Part shown: positions 60,905 through 64,000 of the stretch, in pieces
How the letters are laid out: each line of letters starts with the position of its first letter
Position numbering within the stretch: position 1 is the stretch's first letter
NCBI RefSeq assembly: GCF_036924595.1
Contig: NZ_JAZHRV010000001.1
Location: 4,154,001 to 4,218,000, forward strand
Reading direction: 5' to 3'
Source: Bradyrhizobium algeriense
Lineage (GTDB): Bacteria > Pseudomonadota > Alphaproteobacteria > Rhizobiales > Xanthobacteraceae
Length of the DNA: 64,000 nt
Position numbers and translations under genes: made by a program
Notes under the pieces: generated by a model
What the model saw: only the letters and a program-made list of their open reading frames with translations
What the model was told of the DNA's origin: nothing
Databases searched by the model: none

Positions 60905-61881
60905 CGAGCCCTCCTCTGCTCGAAGTCGAGGATTTACGCATCGATCTCAACGACCGATCCGGCCATGTCGCGGCGGTCGAGGGCGTTTCATTCCGCATCG
61001 ATCGTGGCGAGACATTCGGCCTTGTCGGCGAATCCGGCTGCGGCAAGAGTATTACAGCTCTCGCTCTGATCGGCCTGTTGCGCCAGCCGCTTTCGATCGG
61101 TGCCGGTGCCATACGATTTGACGGCCGGGAGATCCAGAGACTTGCCGCGGCCGAGCAACGCGCGTTGCGCGGCAATCGCATCGCCATGATCTTCCAGGAG
61201 CCGATGACGGCGCTTAATCCGGTTTCCCCTGTTGGCCGGCAGATCGCGGAGATGTTCGTGCTGCACAAGGGCAAGAACTGGCGGGAAGCCAACCAACTGG
61301 CCGTCGAGGCGCTGGCGAGCGTCCGCGTCCCCGCACCCGAGCGACGGGTGAAGGATTACCCGCACCAGCTTTCGGGCGGCATGCGTCAACGCGTGATGAT
61401 CGCCATCGCACTCGCATGCGGGCCGGATCTTCTGATCGCCGACGAGCCGACAACCGCGCTCGACGTGACGGTGCAGGCGGAGATCATCGAGCTGATGCGG
61501 AATTTATGCGCCGAGCGAGGTACGGCGATTTTGATGATCAGCCACGATCTGGGCCTGGTCGCCAACGTCTGCCGCCGCGTCGCCGTCATGTATGCCGGTC
61601 GCATTGTCGAGGAGCGCGGCTCGGCCGATATCTTCCGCGTATGCGCGCATCCCTATACGCAAGGCCTGGTCGACTCGCTGCCGCGGCTGGGGAGTCGCGC
61701 AGCTCTTGGCCGGACGCGGCTCAGGGAGATCGCGGGCGTCGTACCGGCGATCGCGGATTTCCCGGACGGTTGCCGGTTCAATCCGCGTTGCGCGCGGGCG
61801 ACCGACATTTGCCGGGCCATCGCGCCGGAGACGACATTGCTCGGTGCAGGCGGACTAGTCAGGTGCCATCACCATGCATGA
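60901..61881 (+). CDS. ABC transporter ATP-binding protein (DppD-like)
   Basis: A 326-aa ATPase. Walker A is GESGCGKS (about residues 43-50), the signature is LSGGMRQR, Walker B is LLIADEPTTALD, and the switch His is in MISHDLG. The C-terminal oligopeptide/dipeptide extension with Cys (CRFNPRCARATDICRAI) may bind an Fe-S cluster as in other DppD proteins. Overlaps its neighbours at both ends. Confidence 0.95.
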   Translation: MTSPPLLEVEDLRIDLNDRSGHVAAVEGVSFRIDRGETFGLVGESGCGKSITALALIGLLRQPLSIGAGAIRFDGREIQRLAAAEQRALRGNRIAMIFQEPMTALNPVSPVGRQIAEMFVLHKGKNWREANQLAVEALASVRVPAPERRVKDYPHQLSGGMRQRVMIAIALACGPDLLIADEPTTALDVTVQAEIIELMRNLCAERGTAILMISHDLGLVANVCRRVAVMYAGRIVEERGSADIFRVCAHPYTQGLVDSLPRLGSRAALGRTRLREIAGVVPAIADFPDGCRFNPRCARATDICRAIAPETTLLGAGGLVRCHHHA

Positions 61882-62911
61882 ATCTGCGCAGAGACCTGGC
61901 GACGATGTCATCCTCAGCGTGAAGGATCTCGCGGTCCATTTTCCGGTTGGCGGCGGCTTGCTGGGTGGCGGCCGGCGGCTGTTGCGTGCGGTCGACGGCA
62001 TCGATCTCGAACTGAAGCGCGGTGAATGCCTCGGTCTGGTCGGCGAATCCGGTTGCGGCAAGTCGACCGTCGCGCTTTCGATACTTGGCCTGCAGATGCC
62101 GACGCGGGGCCGCATCGTGCTGGACGGGCAGATCGTGACGGGCCGGCAATCGGGCGATCGAAAGGCATTGGCCCGCATCGTACAAATGGTGTTTCAGGAC
62201 CCCTACGCCTCGCTCAATCCACGCCAGACCGTTCGTCGCACGCTTGAAGCCCCGCTACGCCTGCATGGCGTGACGGCCAAAAGCGAGATCGACGGGCGCG
62301 TTGCGGCGATGCTCAGGCATGTGGGCCTCCGGCCCGAACAGGCCGGCCGCTACCCGCATGAATTCTCGGGCGGCCAGCGTCAGCGCATCGGCATTGCTCG
62401 CGCGCTGATCCTCAATCCCAAAATTGTCATCTGTGACGAACCTGTATCGGCGCTGGATGTCTCCATCCGTGCCCAGATCATCAATCTGCTGTTGGAATTG
62501 AAGGAAACTCTCGGCCTCTCCTACATCATGATCAGCCACGACCTCGGTGTTGTCGAGCACATGAGCGACAGGGTCGCCGTGATGTATCTCGGCCGCATTG
62601 TGGAGACAGGCGACTGGCGCGAAATCTTCGAACGACCGGCGCACCCGTATACGCAAACCCTTATCGCCGCCATTCCCGATCCGCTACGCCGCGCACCGCT
62701 CGCGACGACAAAGGGCGAGCCTCCCAATCCGCTAAGTCCGCCAGACGGATGTGCGTTCAGTCCGCGCTGTCGTTACGCCGAAGCCGTGTGTCATCGTGAG
62801 CCTGGGCCATCGCTTGAAACGCGTCCCGACGGACACTCGGTCCGCTGTTGGCGAGCTGACGAGATTGCCGGTCAGACGACGTTGACTTCGATGGAAAGCG
62901 AGCATCCCTAG
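61874..62911 (+). CDS. ABC transporter ATP-binding protein (DppF-like)
   Basis: A 345-aa ATPase, partner of the DppD-like protein. Walker A GESGCGKST, signature FSGGQRQR, Walker B VICDEPVSALD, switch MISHDLG. The Cys-containing C-terminal extension is CAFSPRCRYAEAVC. It starts 8 nt inside the previous gene. Last gene of the importer operon. Confidence 0.95.
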   Translation: MHESAQRPGDDVILSVKDLAVHFPVGGGLLGGGRRLLRAVDGIDLELKRGECLGLVGESGCGKSTVALSILGLQMPTRGRIVLDGQIVTGRQSGDRKALARIVQMVFQDPYASLNPRQTVRRTLEAPLRLHGVTAKSEIDGRVAAMLRHVGLRPEQAGRYPHEFSGGQRQRIGIARALILNPKIVICDEPVSALDVSIRAQIINLLLELKETLGLSYIMISHDLGVVEHMSDRVAVMYLGRIVETGDWREIFERPAHPYTQTLIAAIPDPLRRAPLATTKGEPPNPLSPPDGCAFSPRCRYAEAVCHREPGPSLETRPDGHSVRCWRADEIAGQTTLTSMESEHP

Positions 62912-62953
62912 GACGGAATGCAGGTTTGCTATGGGGTCAAACTCAGAAGAACT

Positions 62954-63107
62954 CACTCCGAGCAGATGTCTTTCGAATTACGATGACTTGCGTAGGGCGG
63001 ATTAGCGCAGCGTAATCCGCCATCTTCTTTGAGACGCAGCGGCGGATTACGCCTTCGGCCAATCCGCCCTACGCACTCCAAGTAGATGTCTTCCGAATTA
63101 CGGTGAC
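62954..63107. repeat. repeat element C flanked by 34-bp direct repeats
   Basis: The element 62989-63075 has perfect 15-bp ends (TGCGTAGGGCGGATT / AATCCGCCCTACGCA) and the core GCGCAGCGTAATCCGCCATC at 63005-63024. It is bracketed by direct repeats 62954-62987 and 63074-63107 that match at 30 of 34 positions (CACTCCGAGCAGATGTC versus CACTCCAAGTAGATGTC). Confidence 0.85.
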
Positions 63108-63132
63108 CGTGCTGGCGTGTTACCGCAATGCG

Positions 63133-63975
63133 CTATTCTTTCTTCGGCGACCAGCCATAAGCCTTGACGGAGGCACCGCCCATCAGCATGGCCCGCTCGG
63201 CGTCGCTCAGGCGGCTGGTCTTGCGGAAGGGCTCGACGGCCTGCTCGTAGTTGACGACGGCAAACGCCCGCGTCCAGTCCGTGCCCCACAAGCAGCGATC
63301 GAAGCCCCAGGCATCGAACACGCGGGCGAGCGGGTCCCAAATATCAGGGAAAGGATACGGCTCGCGGGACAGCGTGCAGGCGCCGCTGACCTTGATCACG
63401 GCGTTCGGTCGCTTGGCCAGCTCGAGCACCTTCGGAAGATCGGCCCAAGGCTCGGGCGGCGCCGGCGGCACGCGTGGCTGCAGGATGCCCAGATGATCGA
63501 TGATGAACCGCGTATCGGGATGGCGATCGATCAGCGCCCTGCCCGCGTCCAGATTGTCCCAGCACAGGAGGTTGACCGGAAAATCATGGCGAACCGCCGC
63601 GCGCGCGATCCGGTCGAGGCCGGGGTGATCAGGCGCGCGCCTCGCCTCCTTCGTCAGCATGATGCGGATGCCGACCGTGCCCCGCGTCTTCTTCCAGTCC
63701 GCGACGACGTCGGCCACGCCGGGATCGTCAGGGTCGACCGGCTTGACGATGGCGAGCCGACCGGGATGGGCCCGCTGCACTTCCACGGCATAGCTGGCGT
63801 CGTAGCGGTACAACGAAAAGGCGGAGATGAAGATCGCGCCGTCGACGCCAACCTTGTCCATTGCCGCCACCATCTCGTCACCCGTGACGTGATCGGGCCA
63901 GTTCGGCACACTGTGCCAAGGCCGCTTCGGACTGTTCGCCTCGTAGGCATGGACCTGGGAATCGATGATCGGCAT
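63133..63975 (-). CDS. amidohydrolase-family (PDC-lactonase-like) TIM-barrel hydrolase
   Basis: A 280-aa amidohydrolase_2 protein. The N-terminal metal motif is reduced to IDSQVHAYE (D-x-x-x-H). Further markers are FIIDHLGI (metal His and Asp region), VIKVSGACTL and CLWGTDWTRAF (conserved Asp). Relatives include 2-pyrone-4,6-dicarboxylate lactonase and 4-sulfomuconolactonase. The substrate is probably a lactone or a carboxylic-acid derivative. The ATG at 63975 is near the right window edge, and upstream genes are not visible. Confidence 0.88.
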   Translation of the reverse strand: MPIIDSQVHAYEANSPKRPWHSVPNWPDHVTGDEMVAAMDKVGVDGAIFISAFSLYRYDASYAVEVQRAHPGRLAIVKPVDPDDPGVADVVADWKKTRGTVGIRIMLTKEARRAPDHPGLDRIARAAVRHDFPVNLLCWDNLDAGRALIDRHPDTRFIIDHLGILQPRVPPAPPEPWADLPKVLELAKRPNAVIKVSGACTLSREPYPFPDIWDPLARVFDAWGFDRCLWGTDWTRAFAVVNYEQAVEPFRKTSRLSDAERAMLMGGASVKAYGWSPKKE

Positions 63976-64000
63976 CGTCGCCTCCGCTCTTTTGCCGGCG

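Overview
The window is high-GC DNA from an alphaproteobacterium. Gene content, codon use and the repeated intergenic palindromes fit a Bradyrhizobium-type genome; this is inferred from composition and family knowledge, not from a database match. I saw no rRNA, tRNA, CRISPR array, phage or intact insertion sequence.

Region 1 (1-13.3 kb) is C2/C3-acid metabolism plus cell-envelope genes. A partial alpha/beta-hydrolase and a D-2-hydroxyacid dehydrogenase diverge from a two-subunit TPP decarboxylase of the sulfopyruvate-decarboxylase type. Next come VanZ-like and DUF1236-like proteins, then the glyoxylate-to-glycerate operon gcl-hyi-glxR (minus strand). A TPR protein, an N-acetylmuramoyl-L-alanine amidase, a secreted unknown protein, tenA and a ketopantoate-reductase-like gene follow. 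Region 2 (13.4-16.6 kb) holds a small-molecule phosphotransferase, a NYN/OST-HTH protein and an IclR regulator.

Region 3 (16.7-29.3 kb) is the most coherent system: an oxalate locus. An NDP-forming acyl-CoA synthetase diverges from a gntR-oxc-frc operon (oxalyl-CoA decarboxylase, formyl-CoA transferase). After it come an untracked 45-codon gene, a complete tripartite tricarboxylate-type transporter (tctCBA-like), an OxlT-like MFS carrier and a CBS-domain protein. Seven copies of one palindromic sequence (core TGGTATACCA, often with TGGCAT just upstream) lie in the intergenic gaps of this locus and nowhere else that I noticed. This suggests one GntR regulon covering catabolism, two transport systems, the small protein and the CBS protein. 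Glyoxylate carboligase nearby could carry oxalate carbon on to glycerate.

Region 4 (29.4-37.4 kb) has a ketopantoate-reductase-like protein, an SDR and about 2 kb of sparse DNA with two small genes and orphan hairpins. It then has an unusual pair: an archaeal-type fructose-1,6-bisphosphate aldolase/phosphatase next to a phosphofructokinase with pyrophosphate-type motifs. A DUF459 SGNH hydrolase closes it. Region 5 (37.4-43.3 kb) mixes decayed genes (MBL-hydrolase 3' end, a toxin-antitoxin chimera) with a NodS-like methyltransferase, a P450, and a nitronate-monooxygenase/quinone-oxidoreductase pair behind a perfect 22-bp palindrome.

Region 6 (43.3-48.6 kb) is an iron-siderophore operon (TonB receptor, DUF3649, PepSY, DUF3325) with TTCTAA repeats upstream, diverging from a small helix-hairpin-helix protein. 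Region 7 (48.6-57.3 kb) has an aldo/keto reductase, APC permease, coiled-coil protein, DUF4118 protein, CorA, fatty-acid desaturase, repeat elements and a decayed AraC gene. Region 8 (57.4-64 kb) is a five-gene peptide-type ABC importer followed by a palindromic repeat and an amidohydrolase.
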